From the NCBI RefSeq assembly GCF_900637685.1, contig NZ_LR134388.1, forward strand, positions 2,181,501 through 2,245,500: DNA of 64,000 nucleotides, given 5' to 3'. The notes beneath the pieces were generated by a model. It had not been told where the DNA came from. It did not search any database and was given only the letters and a program-made list of their open reading frames with translations. The position numbers were made by a program, and so were the translations under genes. Below, piece after piece: positions 37,382 through 47,200 of this stretch; position 1 is the stretch's first letter; the number at the start of each line of letters is the position of its first letter. Origin of the DNA: Legionella sainthelensi (GTDB lineage Bacteria > Pseudomonadota > Gammaproteobacteria > Legionellales > Legionellaceae).

Positions 37382-38295
37382 ATAATATTTTCACATACTG
37401 TATTTAACAATCGTTTTCGTGCTGCAACCGAGGCCCAGGCAATATGAGGCGTGATGGTGCAATTGGTTAAACCAATTAAGCGATTATCAGTACACGGAGG
37501 TTCTTCGCTTAGAACGTCAAGATAGGCAGCGGTGATTTGCTTTGCCTTTAACGCGCTAGCCAAGTCTGATTCATTAATTAAACCGCCACGCCCTGTGTTA
37601 ATAAGCACAGCAGTCGGCTTCATTTGTTTCAGCGTCCCGCTGTTAATCATATTTTTTGTACCCTCAGTCAATGGACAATGCAAACTTAATACATCACTTT
37701 GCTCAAGAAGATCAGAGAAACTTACCCACGTTGCTAGTTTATCGAGAAACATTGTTGGTTTGTGAGCAATAATTTTCATTCCCAAAGCATTGGTCATCTG
37801 AGCAACTTTTTGCGCTACTTTACCATACCCCATTAGCCCTAGAGTCATTCCAGCCAATTCAATTATGGGATTTGACCAATACGAAAAATAAGGTTGGGCT
37901 TGCCACTCTCCACGTTGGATAGATTGGTTATGATTTTCAACATGATTGGTATGAGTCAGTAATAAAGCAAGCACATGCTGTGCGACACTGTCAGTGCTAT
38001 AATCAGGAACATTAGTAACAATAATATTATGTTTTGCTGCGGCCTTGATATCGATATTATCAACACCAGTAGCCGTTTCACCAATATAACGAAGACGTGG
38101 AAGTTTACTAAAATGTTGTTCCGTTAATTTTACTTTATTAGTAATAATAATTTCAGCCTCACTGCTACGCTCTATAACCAATTCGTCAGGTGTTTTATCA
38201 TAGAGACTTACCTCCCCTAGTTCATAAAGACTATCAAGACACAGACCGTCATTAATTAATGGTTTAGAATCCAAAACAACAATATTATTTTTCAT
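37336..38295 (-). CDS. D-2-hydroxyacid dehydrogenase (glycerate dehydrogenase-like)
   Basis: A 319-residue NAD-dependent dehydrogenase interconverting a 2-keto acid and a D-2-hydroxy acid; cytosolic. The dinucleotide motif is GLMGYGKVAQKVA near 148-160, and the catalytic residues are in NTGRGGLINESDL (Arg), SEEPP (Glu) and TPHIAWAS (His). The N-terminal substrate domain has ATGVDNIDI. Closest subgroup appears to be HprA-like glycerate/hydroxypyruvate reductases, but the keto-acid substrate is not certain. It is monocistronic. Confidence 0.9.
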   Translation of the reverse strand: MKNNIVVLDSKPLINDGLCLDSLYELGEVSLYDKTPDELVIERSSEAEIIITNKVKLTEQHFSKLPRLRYIGETATGVDNIDIKAAAKHNIIVTNVPDYSTDSVAQHVLALLLTHTNHVENHNQSIQRGEWQAQPYFSYWSNPIIELAGMTLGLMGYGKVAQKVAQMTNALGMKIIAHKPTMFLDKLATWVSFSDLLEQSDVLSLHCPLTEGTKNMINSGTLKQMKPTAVLINTGRGGLINESDLASALKAKQITAAYLDVLSEEPPCTDNRLIGLTNCTITPHIAWASVAARKRLLNTVCENIIHFLKGKPINVIRPL

Positions 38296-38598
38296 GATGA
38301 GTATTACCTGCTAGCCAAATAATAATGTAATTAGAATAACAAGATTAATTCAAGACAGTTAATACTCTTTAGCTATTTAAAGAGGAAGGACTATTACTTT
38401 TTAAATATTAATTATTGAAAACTTTATTCGTTCAATTTTAGTAGAATATTTATACTTAATAGTCATAAAAATTTTCCTAAAGCCGAGCCATACCTAAGTT
38501 TAGAAAGACTGAGTAATGTTTCACCTAGAAGGATTCATCGCCTTTTGAATCACTCCTTATTGGAAAGATATAACGTTTTTTCAACACCATGGACATGT

Positions 38599-38617
38599 GG
38601 CGGCTTACTATGCCGCC
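38599..38617 (-). terminator. GC-rich hairpin after the F-box gene
   Basis: GGCGGC and GCCGCC pair around a 7-base loop, 31 bases past the F-box gene stop. No T-run, so the terminator call is tentative. The 38296-38647 gap holds no other feature I can support. Confidence 0.4.
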
Positions 38618-38647
38618 GAATTTCTGCTTCTACATGAAGTCATTTAT

Positions 38648-39634
38648 TTAAACTCTGGGCTGATTTTGCAACGCCATTCTTTTTTCGAACTCTGCTTGGA
38701 AATTTATAAAATCGTTTGCTTTTGTATTAAATAACCTGGATAACTCTGTAAGATTGCGCGTTGTTGTATGCTCAAAAGGCGCTCCATATTTTACGACTAC
38801 CTTTCCTTGAACTCCTCTATATAATGCAAAATCCTTACCTAGTTTCGAATCACTACTTAACCAAGTTTTCTTCGATATTTTTGACAGGGCGTTAGGAAAA
38901 AAAGAATTATTAGAGGTAGACCCACCAACAGACAATAGTTTTTTTACCGCATCCACACATTCTTGCCTAAACTTCATCATGGTATCCAATGTTGACAAGG
39001 AGTTGACGGAATTTTGAGGCTTAGGATAGTAAGAAAGATGGACATGCATAGGGATTAGCTTTTGAGCTCCACCTACACCTTCTCGCCAGTGTTGATCAAC
39101 AACACTCACATCCCTAGACATTCTTATCCCCCTTGCCAGCCGTTCTCCTACTCGCAGTTCCTTGATAATAGTATTATTGAAATCAAAATGTTTTTCAGTA
39201 ACTGGATTACCACTAAGCGTATATTTTATGCCCTCTGCGTTTACTTTGTTGTATTGTGCAAGCAATTTTACTAATACTTTGTGGCCTGTCTCATTATGAG
39301 GGATGCAATTAAGAATCATTGTGCACATATCCAGATCCAAAGCCCAAAGAGCATACTCAAATCCACTGATTCCCTCAAAAGTTCTTCCAGAACAATCCGT
39401 CACGCTACCTCTTTTTAAAATTAAATTAATTTCTTTTAGTAACATGTAGCGCACTGCACTTTTCTCACTATGAGCTACATAGTGCAATAATTTAGAAACA
39501 TCAACTAGAGGTTGAAATAACGCCCGATGATTTGTGGATGTCATAGCCAGTGTTTCTAAATCTTTAGGTGATAAATGTTTTGCTATTTCTACTTTAAGTT
39601 CTGGGGGTAATTGATTGAATGATGTTGATTTCAT
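38648..39634 (-). CDS. F-box domain protein, effector candidate
   Basis: A 328-residue protein starting with a eukaryotic F-box at about residues 7-42 (NQLPPELKVEIAKHLSPKDL, then ETLAMTSTNHRALF). F-boxes bind host SKP1 and recruit targets to SCF ubiquitin ligases; Legionella uses this in AnkB and LegU1. The helical section after it (about 45-130: VSKLLHYVAHSEKSAVRYML; FEYALWALDLDMCTMIL) could form ankyrin-like repeats. The rest is unassigned. No signal peptide, consistent with Dot/Icm export. Confidence 0.75.
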   Translation of the reverse strand: MKSTSFNQLPPELKVEIAKHLSPKDLETLAMTSTNHRALFQPLVDVSKLLHYVAHSEKSAVRYMLLKEINLILKRGSVTDCSGRTFEGISGFEYALWALDLDMCTMILNCIPHNETGHKVLVKLLAQYNKVNAEGIKYTLSGNPVTEKHFDFNNTIIKELRVGERLARGIRMSRDVSVVDQHWREGVGGAQKLIPMHVHLSYYPKPQNSVNSLSTLDTMMKFRQECVDAVKKLLSVGGSTSNNSFFPNALSKISKKTWLSSDSKLGKDFALYRGVQGKVVVKYGAPFEHTTTRNLTELSRLFNTKANDFINFQAEFEKRMALQNQPRV

Positions 39635-39762
39635 ATTTTCTTATTTAAGGTTGATTTTAGCCCCATATTCAATCAAATTTTTATTTTTATAACTAATTAG
39701 ATTAATTTATATGTCATATCAAAAAAACTAATAATTCAATTTTTAGCACGTAAATTTCAAAA

Positions 39763-39873
39763 TTGGAGATAACTGCTCTGTTTGCATTGGCCACAGGAGT
39801 TGCCTCATCAGATGGAGATTCAACTACAGTCTATTTTTGTATTAATAAATCAGGAGTTATAATATGCGAATGA
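39763..39873 (+). pseudogene. Possible remnant of a small exported protein
   Basis: 36 open codons read like a signal-peptide end plus short mature part (ITALFALATGVASSDGDSTT, stop at 39871-39873), beginning only at a TTG with no SD. Looks like a decayed or start-less gene. The surrounding 39635-40062 gap has no other support for genes. Confidence 0.25.
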
Positions 39874-40062
39874 AACTCATTCAGCGAATGAGCTTATGAT
39901 TTTAGAAATTTTGAAAATTATAGAGTTCATATTAGGGTGATCTGCAGCTGCCCATTAATAGGGAAGGCTCAAATAAAATCAATCACCTGTGGCATATTTT
40001 AGATGATTGATTTACTGCTCATTGGAAATACAAACTCCTAAGTAATATTGTTTTTAGTTTGA

Positions 40063-40233
40063 TTATATTCTTGTGCGTTTCAATACTTCATTATATTCAC
40101 GCACGCTGATCAAACCAGCATCAAATTTTTTCTGAGCCTCACAAACACTCATATAACGTTTGTTAGGTTTTTCCTCAGCAACACCAACAATGTCATCAAG
40201 TACTACGGTCAACCATTGAATTATTTTTTTCAT
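40063..40233 (-). CDS. SHOCT-like mini-protein
   Basis: A 56-residue protein with strong SD AGGAAGG seven bases before its ATG. The C-terminal half (SVCEAQKKFDAGLISVREYN, then EVLKR) has the SHOCT pattern: a helix, a Gly-Leu-Ile turn and a second helix with Tyr/Phe and Leu. SHOCT modules occur at the ends of short-lived or membrane-linked proteins and mediate oligomerisation. The N-terminus is hydrophobic but too short for a sure membrane span. It is on the same strand as the zinc-ribbon and ArsR genes, 117 bases downstream. Confidence 0.65.
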   Translation of the reverse strand: MKKIIQWLTVVLDDIVGVAEEKPNKRYMSVCEAQKKFDAGLISVREYNEVLKRTRI

Positions 40234-40349
40234 CGAACACCTTCCTTGTGATAAAAATTACATCCCGCTCCTCATTATAATCATATTTCAAATTTTATTG
40301 TCAATAATATATCCAGATAGAAAGTTTATTATGCCCATTCATTGCGGCG

Positions 40350-40649
40350 TTATCCTATTGACTGCCCACATTGACCACAAAATTTAGCTCCCACCTCAAT
40401 TAATGAGCCACAAACACATGTTGCACTTTTTATTCCTTGCCCACATTGGCCGCAAAAACGTGCACCTGGGGCATTATAGGTTTGGCATTTTAAACAGCGA
40501 ACGCCTTGAGTCTCATTACTAAACGAAGAATCATTATAATGACTCTTTTGCCCATGATGTGATTTAGAATATCCATCATGGTGAGAGCTACGATTTCCAC
40601 TTTGATGATTATTGATATAAGTACCAAAAATACGCTTTATAAAGCTCAT
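40350..40649 (-). CDS. Double zinc-ribbon protein
   Basis: 99 residues. The His/Ser-rich N-terminal half (SSHHDGYSKSHHGQKSHYND) is followed by two CxxC-type zinc ribbons: CLKCQTYNAPGARFCGQCG and CVCGSLIEVGAKFCGQCG. These DZR modules are structural and occur in many regulatory or membrane-complex proteins. It starts one base after the stop of the ArsR gene, so the two are certainly cotranscribed; a link to metal control is plausible but unproven. Confidence 0.75.
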   Translation of the reverse strand: MSFIKRIFGTYINNHQSGNRSSHHDGYSKSHHGQKSHYNDSSFSNETQGVRCLKCQTYNAPGARFCGQCGQGIKSATCVCGSLIEVGAKFCGQCGQSIG

Positions 40650-40650
40650 G

Positions 40651-40947
40651 TTAATTCTCCATTTTTTCTGTAAAATGTTTCAGCATGTCCTCCAAAATAC
40701 AACGAACATGCGTATCGAAAATACTGTAATAAATATGTTTCCCTTCCCGTCTGGCAACAAGAAGGCGTGCGGAACGCAAAAGACTTAAATGATGACTGGT
40801 CAAAGGGACTGAAAGATGTAATTGTTCCGCTAATTCAGAAACTGATTTTGGACCTTGAAGGCAAGTTATAAGAAGTTTGAGACGATTTGCTTCCCCCATT
40901 AAATGCAATGTGTCACTTAAAGCAATAATTTGATCTTGAGTAAGCAT
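40651..40947 (-). CDS. ArsR-family transcription regulator
   Basis: A 98-residue winged-helix repressor. The HTH region is SVSELAEQLHLSVPLTSHHL with the wing VARREGKHIYYSI. There is no CxCxxC metal motif of the arsenic/cadmium type, so the signal is not evident. Its promoter on the minus strand has TTGACA (41009-41004), 16 bases, TATGTT (40987-40982), with an inverted TGTTT/AAACA motif at 40971-40985 right beside the -10 that is a good candidate for autoregulation. Confidence 0.85.
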   Translation of the reverse strand: MLTQDQIIALSDTLHLMGEANRLKLLITCLQGPKSVSELAEQLHLSVPLTSHHLSLLRSARLLVARREGKHIYYSIFDTHVRCILEDMLKHFTEKMEN

Positions 40948-40970
40948 AATTAGTTCAACGATTAAATAAG

Positions 40971-41009
40971 TGTTTAATTAAAACATAGACTATGCTCAAA
41001 TTTTGTCAA
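40971..41009 (-). promoter_or_regulatory. Promoter and operator-like palindrome of the arsR/zinc-ribbon operon
   Basis: TTGACA-N16-TATGTT on the minus strand with the palindrome TGTTTAATTAAAACA next to the -10. A second short palindrome CATAGACTATG (40984-40994) spans the -10. Autoregulation by the encoded ArsR protein is inferred from position. Confidence 0.5.
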
Positions 41010-41184
41010 ATCTAAAAAATGGCTTTTAGATTCTCTGCGTATCCAACCATATAAATTGTTGCGTTTATTCATACGGCTATTTATTGCCAGAAACTGAACG
41101 TTTCACTATTAAATACATCAGTGTAATCATTTTCATAATGCAGCTTTTTATTTTTAGATCTACAATGACGCAAGGAGAACATAA

Positions 41185-42252
41185 ATGCCAATACCTACTG
41201 ATTTAAGATTATTTGCAAGAACTGAAGAGATTGATAGTCCTAAAGGATGCAAGCTCATGACCAAAAAGGAACGGGATAAGTTTATAAAATATCATTACTC
41301 TCCTGCCAGTGAATTAAAAAATGACAAACTTCATGCTCAGTATTTTTCAATGTTTGCACTCAGAATCTATGTATGGGGCATTACCAGGTATGCAGAAGGA
41401 ACACACAATTTTGATATTATAGGTGTTAAAAAACAAACCACATCTCGAAAAAGTAAGGGAGAAACACCAACCTCCAGAATGATAAGAAGCCAATTTTTTA
41501 AAAATAAAAACTCTATCCAATCGAAATTACCTCCAAATACTGCCGAACAAATCATACGAAATGAGCTTAGCTGCGGCTCCAATTTAGCCAATAGTCTAGA
41601 TTACTATGCGCGCGTCAATAACATTAATGATGAGTATTATTTGAATATGATCGATCCTTTAGCGAACGCCTATGGATCTAATGAAGAAAATCATTATACA
41701 ACAGCAATCATGGATGCAACTGCAAGCTTATCTTGCTATCAGCCTTTAACCAGATTAGGTGCTGGCTACATGCAACTTAAAAGAGCTGGTGAAATAAATA
41801 AAGAGATCGAAGATGATTGGCAAGTAACTCAACTCATGGGCGCATTGCAACAAGCCGCTTTTGATATCGTAAGCTACAATATAGGAGCATCCCTATATTA
41901 TGCCCAAGCCAAGTATTTATCTATAGAGAATATACCGACACAGATTTCTGAAATTTTTAGCCCTGAAATCGATTTGCGTTTTGAATTGTCAAAACAGGAT
42001 GCTCTTGAAGCATTATCTAAAATAGAACAAAAGTTTGGGAAAGATTGCTTAGGAGAATTCTTAAAGAATTTAAAAAAAGAAATGAATCTAGCCTCAATTG
42101 ATGACTTTAATCAAATAGTACATACTGCATTAATGAACTATCAAACTGAGGTGGCGTATAAACCCATAATAGAGATAGACGGTCATCACAAACAGTATGC
42201 TCAGATAACTTCTACTTATAAAACACCTACCGTAACAAGCTACCCAGCATAA
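41185..42252 (+). CDS. Unknown protein, possible effector
   Basis: 355 residues, strong SD AAGGAG. No signal peptide, membrane span or motif I recognise. It appears mainly alpha-helical, with a well-formed central part (YYLNMIDPLANAYGSNEENH; LTRLGAGYMQLKRAGEINK) and charged helices at the end. Divergent from the ArsR operon. Its isolation among eukaryote-like genes and lack of a housekeeping signature make a Dot/Icm substrate possible, but that is inference. Confidence 0.5.
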   Translation: MPIPTDLRLFARTEEIDSPKGCKLMTKKERDKFIKYHYSPASELKNDKLHAQYFSMFALRIYVWGITRYAEGTHNFDIIGVKKQTTSRKSKGETPTSRMIRSQFFKNKNSIQSKLPPNTAEQIIRNELSCGSNLANSLDYYARVNNINDEYYLNMIDPLANAYGSNEENHYTTAIMDATASLSCYQPLTRLGAGYMQLKRAGEINKEIEDDWQVTQLMGALQQAAFDIVSYNIGASLYYAQAKYLSIENIPTQISEIFSPEIDLRFELSKQDALEALSKIEQKFGKDCLGEFLKNLKKEMNLASIDDFNQIVHTALMNYQTEVAYKPIIEIDGHHKQYAQITSTYKTPTVTSYPA

Positions 42253-42583
42253 AACGAGCATCAAAACTGCCAGTAGATTTTAGATACATTCCTTCATATA
42301 AAAAACTTAAACCTTTCAATGCAACAAGTTGTTTCCTGAAGTGCTTACCAGCTAAAACATATTCATTTCAATAAGACCTAAATGCCCAACGAGATGCTCT
42401 TTTTTTCGTAAAGTAGAACCATTTTATACTTGACTTATATGCACAAAATAATCAATATAAAGTCATCATGCACAAATTAAAGCTACTCGGGGATATAGGC
42501 AAGTGGTTATAAAATAAAACATGATTCGGCACTTTTGTTATATTAGCAATCAATTTTTCAACTTTCTGAATAGGTTCGTAATT

Positions 42584-43837
42584 ATGCGCAATAAAATGGC
42601 AGAAAAAACCCCACATTTTTTTTATCATAATGCCAATCATGGTCCCTCTCAAGCGTTAAGCTCAGAACCATTAATCATTAAAGACAGCAAATTACCGGAT
42701 CTATTAAATGCCCCGTTCGATAAAGAAACCCAATATAATCTTCTCATGTCGTTCATTCAAAGTTGCGATGCTGAATATTTAAATCAACAAATTCTAGTGA
42801 ATAGCCATACTACTATTGAAAAAGAGGGGCACACAGCCCCCCATTGGAGTACTATCGGAACAAAGAGAATTTATGGCAGCTCTGAGTATCTAACTCAAGA
42901 AAACCAATTGAGAACGACTTTAGCCAATATTATTGCAACCAATGAATTAAATTTCTCTTCCACTCAAATGGCCTCTTTGTTTCACGAATTGATGGCAAAA
43001 CGAGTTAATTTTGCGACTGTTGATCAATCCCCTTATCTGAATTTGATCCATCCCAAAAGTGGCAATAACCCACTCAAAAGCTTAATTGTGTCGTGCTTAG
43101 ATGATCCTACTCTTATTGAGTTATTATATGATTTTATCGATTATATTGAGACAAGCATGACTCATGATGAGCGATTATCTATTATTGATAATGAAGATAA
43201 TTTTACCTATGAAGCAATGCTGCCTGCAGAATTTTTGCTGCGTTTAGGCCATGAAGATTTAGCTTTGCGTCTTTATGATTTAGGAGCAAAACCTACTTCA
43301 TTCGCATTCCGACTTGCCTGTGCAAGTTATGGTACAACTATTCACTATAATGAAGCAATGCAATGCATTCATTTCCTAATGGACTCTCTTGATTTGGATG
43401 AACCAGACTTACTGGAAGGAAAAACCTCCCTAAAAAAAGCAAGCCCCACACAATATAATGATATGCTCTCAAGAATAGTACGCACCCTACGTGAAGACTC
43501 TAAACTTCGGAGCGGACATTCCAGCCTTTTCGAAACAATACAAAATGAGTACTTAGAACATTATCAAGATAAAATGTCCCTTTCGTTTGTTGATTTTTGT
43601 CAAAACAAGGCGAGCCCCCATCATCCCCTGATTCAAAAACATGCTCTTTTACGTATCAAGCAAGAAAACATAGGTAATGGTTTATTCTCGATTTATTATC
43701 GCACTGAACCCCATTTAGCTGAGAAAAAATGGACATTGCTCAATCACAATCCAAAAGCAAATCAATTACTTCTGGAGCTATTTGATTTGCTCGACACACC
43801 CACAAAAAACAATTCGATTCTCTCCCGTACCTCATAG
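42584..43837 (+). CDS. Unknown protein with repeat-like helices, possible effector
   Basis: 417 residues from the ATG at 42584; the ATG at 42521 adds an implausible Phe-rich stretch, and the ATG at 42596 is also possible. No signal peptide. The middle (about 180-300: SLIVSCLDDPTLIELLYDFI; MLPAEFLLRLGHEDLALRLY, then DLGAKP) has the look of ankyrin-type helix pairs. The N-terminal and C-terminal parts are unassigned. No enzyme motif seen. The upstream gap 42253-42583 holds nothing I can support. Confidence 0.5.
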   Translation: MRNKMAEKTPHFFYHNANHGPSQALSSEPLIIKDSKLPDLLNAPFDKETQYNLLMSFIQSCDAEYLNQQILVNSHTTIEKEGHTAPHWSTIGTKRIYGSSEYLTQENQLRTTLANIIATNELNFSSTQMASLFHELMAKRVNFATVDQSPYLNLIHPKSGNNPLKSLIVSCLDDPTLIELLYDFIDYIETSMTHDERLSIIDNEDNFTYEAMLPAEFLLRLGHEDLALRLYDLGAKPTSFAFRLACASYGTTIHYNEAMQCIHFLMDSLDLDEPDLLEGKTSLKKASPTQYNDMLSRIVRTLREDSKLRSGHSSLFETIQNEYLEHYQDKMSLSFVDFCQNKASPHHPLIQKHALLRIKQENIGNGLFSIYYRTEPHLAEKKWTLLNHNPKANQLLLELFDLLDTPTKNNSILSRTS

Positions 43838-44036
43838 GTAAAGGATAAACTTATTCTTAGAGCTGATCGCATACTTTTTTGGGGCATCAAACTTATTGAT
43901 TAAACATCTCGTTAAAATTCAAATTTGTTGATAAATAATCCCATTACAGTGTCGTACATCATTTCTGATTTTGAAAAACAAATTGTTTTTCTAGCCAATC
44001 GCCTGATACAAGTCCTAAAAATAAGAAACTTTCTTT

Positions 44037-44266
44037 CTATTTTCTGCGTATTAGGCTTACCTTCTTAATATTGCTTTGTTGGAAGTCACTCTGATAAGCC
44101 CCAAAGCCCATCACTAAAGTATTTCGTGGTTCACGATTACACGCTTTTTTTAAGTGTGGTGGGCACTGCTGTGTCAACAGCTACTGATCCAACACGTGCT
44201 ATAATCTCGAACGCAAAAGCCATACCCACAAAGAGGAAATTGCCCACATTAAACGCAAATTCACGT
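44037..44266 (-). pseudogene. Degraded gene fragment (membrane-protein-like)
   Basis: On the minus strand two adjoining frames read like protein: a hydrophobic stretch NVGNFLFVGMAFAFEIIARV ending at a stop near 44141, then in a shifted frame NTLVMGFGAYQSDFQQSN down to a stop at 44037. No start codon with SD. Probably the tail of a dead gene just downstream of the CX5R phosphatase gene; family unknown. The ORF on the plus strand here is a shadow. Confidence 0.3.
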
Positions 44267-44288
44267 CAACTTCAAATAATGATTTTAA

Positions 44289-47200
44289 TCAGACCTTACT
44301 ACTCATTGACATACCTCTTTCACATTCATATTCACTATTTTGAGCCTTTTCTTTATTTCCTAATCTAAAATCCTGTAATATGTTTCTCATATTCGATGTT
44401 TTATTCATCGTTTTTTCTTCGGTCATCATCATCGCCTTACAACTTTCGTCCTTAATAAAGTCTTTAGGTTTATTCATACTCGCTAGTTTACAGCCTTTTG
44501 AGTGAAGATCTTTAAACTGCCCCTCGTTAAGAATACCATCATCAATAATTTTCGAGATTGTATTGGATTTAGTCCCTACACAACCTGGTGTGTTAAATGC
44601 CGCAGCCTCCTGGATCTTCTGCGAAGCATTAAGCATCGCAGCAAGTTGACAAAATGCATTTCGACGATCGCCTTTCTCATCATAGCGCAAGAGAGCGTCA
44701 GATTCTGAATGGAGCATGGTAAATAAAGTAAGAGCATGTTGATAGACCTCACTCTGCCCAGTTCTATCTTTTCCACTTTTGCAATTATTACTGGCGGCCC
44801 CTCCCATTGCTTCAACTAACAGTTTTTTTAACGCAATAATATATTCTGCTTTGTTACGTGAGAATTTTGGATCTTCTCGAGTGTCATGATGAAACTCATC
44901 CAAAACTCGAATCATGATGATAATACTTGCCTTTTGTTCCGATGTTATATGCGGATTCGATTCTAACTTTCCTATGAATTTATCGAGACGTCGCTGTTGT
45001 TCATCTGGGTTCCGTTTATCTATCCAAAATAAAAAGTCTTTCTCATCTTTAAGGGAGGATTCAATATGCTCAGATTTTTCAATTTTATCATCAAGCTTTG
45101 TAAAAACCGCTGTAAGAAACTTGTCAGCAACATCCACTAATTGCTCAAATTCGGCATCACCACGCATACTGATTTTATTCCCACGTGAAAAAGCATTAGT
45201 TCCATCATTGTGATACATAAGGTGAAATCCTTCTGCCTCCAAATCTTTCATAGCCTTTACTTGGCCTTGAATTAATTGGTTATCAGCTTTTGCTACTTCA
45301 ACCCCCATCTTTTCTACTTTTTCGCTCAATAACGATTGGATCAAAATTGGTATTTGAGGTTTATCCTCACCGAAGAAATTTCCCCATAAATTTTCATAAT
45401 TGATGGAGGCCAAATGTTGCGTAATATTTACTAGTTGTTGGGCATTATCCTTCGAGTGTTTTTCCTGTTCCTCAGAGGGCATTTCATAACTCACAGGGGT
45501 AGCAGATTTCACACTCGCACTAACAATATTAAGCTCGTCATCTTGTTTTAACATTAAATAATTGATTCGAGCATTTGGAAATCCAGGAGCATGCGGCATA
45601 GCCGATGATTTAAAAAGAAGTTGGAAATTATTCCATTTATCTTCTTTTACCGCTTCAGGATCGTTAGGATTTGGTATTTTTTCCAAATACCAAGCTCGTT
45701 CGGCCGCACTCAACGCTTGAAACCATTTAGGTTGCTTGTCTCCCTCATTATGAATGTCCAAGTATTCTTGTTTTTGTTCCGGTGTAAGTTGGTGATTGAG
45801 TCCAATATCTATTTGGAAAATTGTTTCATTTTCTCTAGGAGTTTCTACAATCAAAATCTGATTTTTATTATGTTCGGCAACAAAATAGCGTTCTGCTTCA
45901 CGAATATCACGTATTATATTATTAGGCACTGGATTTGTTAGTGCTTTAAGCGAAGAAGCTAAACTTCCCACAAAACGATCGAGCTCTTCTTTGGGATCAG
46001 GAGTCACTGGATTGTTTCTGGAAGCAATGATTTCATTACTCAGCCTGGCCAGTTCATTTCTTATCGCTTGTTTTTGTTCAGGGTTGGATGTTAAATAATG
46101 CGGGGAGTCAAGAAGAGTTAATACCCCTCCTATGATACTTAATTTTCTTGTAATAATAGAATACTTAGTTTTGGTATCTAATTCTTGAGCAGTGATTGAA
46201 GTGGTTGGATCATGTTTAATTTTTATAATTGCCTTCTCTCCAGGATGTTCCGGTTCAACTCTGGTATACACCCAAGTAGGATTAGGGTGTTTTAGGCGTT
46301 CACTAATTCTTAAATTTTGTTCTAGAGTACGTAGCATTTCTTGACTGCTTTGTGAAGAAATGGATACAAAATTACTCTCTTGATTTGGTGCATAATTTGT
46401 ATTAATGACTTTAATAATTTGCTGATTAGCTGCCTCGGAAACAAAAGAAAAACCAGGGGAAGAGCCTTTTTTTGATGCCTCTTGTTTTTCGACAGCTTTT
46501 TCTTGATCTTCTAAATTGATGTTCAATATCGGCCTTATTACTGACTGTCGAAATATGGCTCGATCTGCGCGTTGCAACCGCGGTCTTCTTAACTCTGGAA
46601 CAGGTTGTGAAGACGATGAGGCTATAGGCGAACTACTGGACTGAGTTTCGGGGGTATTACCTTTTCTAGAGTCTCCAATGTTGCCTTTTGGAGATGTCAT
46701 TTCCCAAACTTCATAATCTTGTACTTTGGGGGACGATGATAATTCGTTTACCCCTGGGGATGGCGGTGAAAATGATAAAGAAGACGATTCATCAAGTTCA
46801 AAAGCGTCCTGTTTTTTACGCGTTTGAGAAATTTTTGCTTTGGGTTTTCGAATAGGTCTTTTCCAGTCATCATCATCGTAAATTTTAGCCGAAAATGATA
46901 ATTTTTGTTCCTCTTGTAAGGTTTTTAAATCTGGAGACGGCTTTGAAGAGGGTAAAGATGAAGATATAGGTAATGCATTTTCAATAATTTCTTCCCTCTT
47001 ATCCTCTTTAGGGCTTTCATATCTGTCCAGTGAAGAGGGCTCTATCCAACTTTCTTGTTCTGACTCTGGTGATGACACTGGATCGCGCAACAATTTATTC
47101 AGTTTAATAGCGCCAATACTATTCACAATATCAGTGTACACTTCGGAAGAATCAGCCATCAAACGTCGAACCAGTGGATTATCTCGATTACGTTTGGAAG

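Noticed and set aside
40597..40613. Protein-coding His repeat read as a regulatory repeat
   Set aside because: It is simply the His/Ser-rich N-terminus of the zinc-ribbon gene.
44126..44368. 80-codon plus-strand ORF
   Set aside because: Overlaps the end of the CX5R phosphatase gene on the other strand, and the minus strand here reads as a degraded gene instead.
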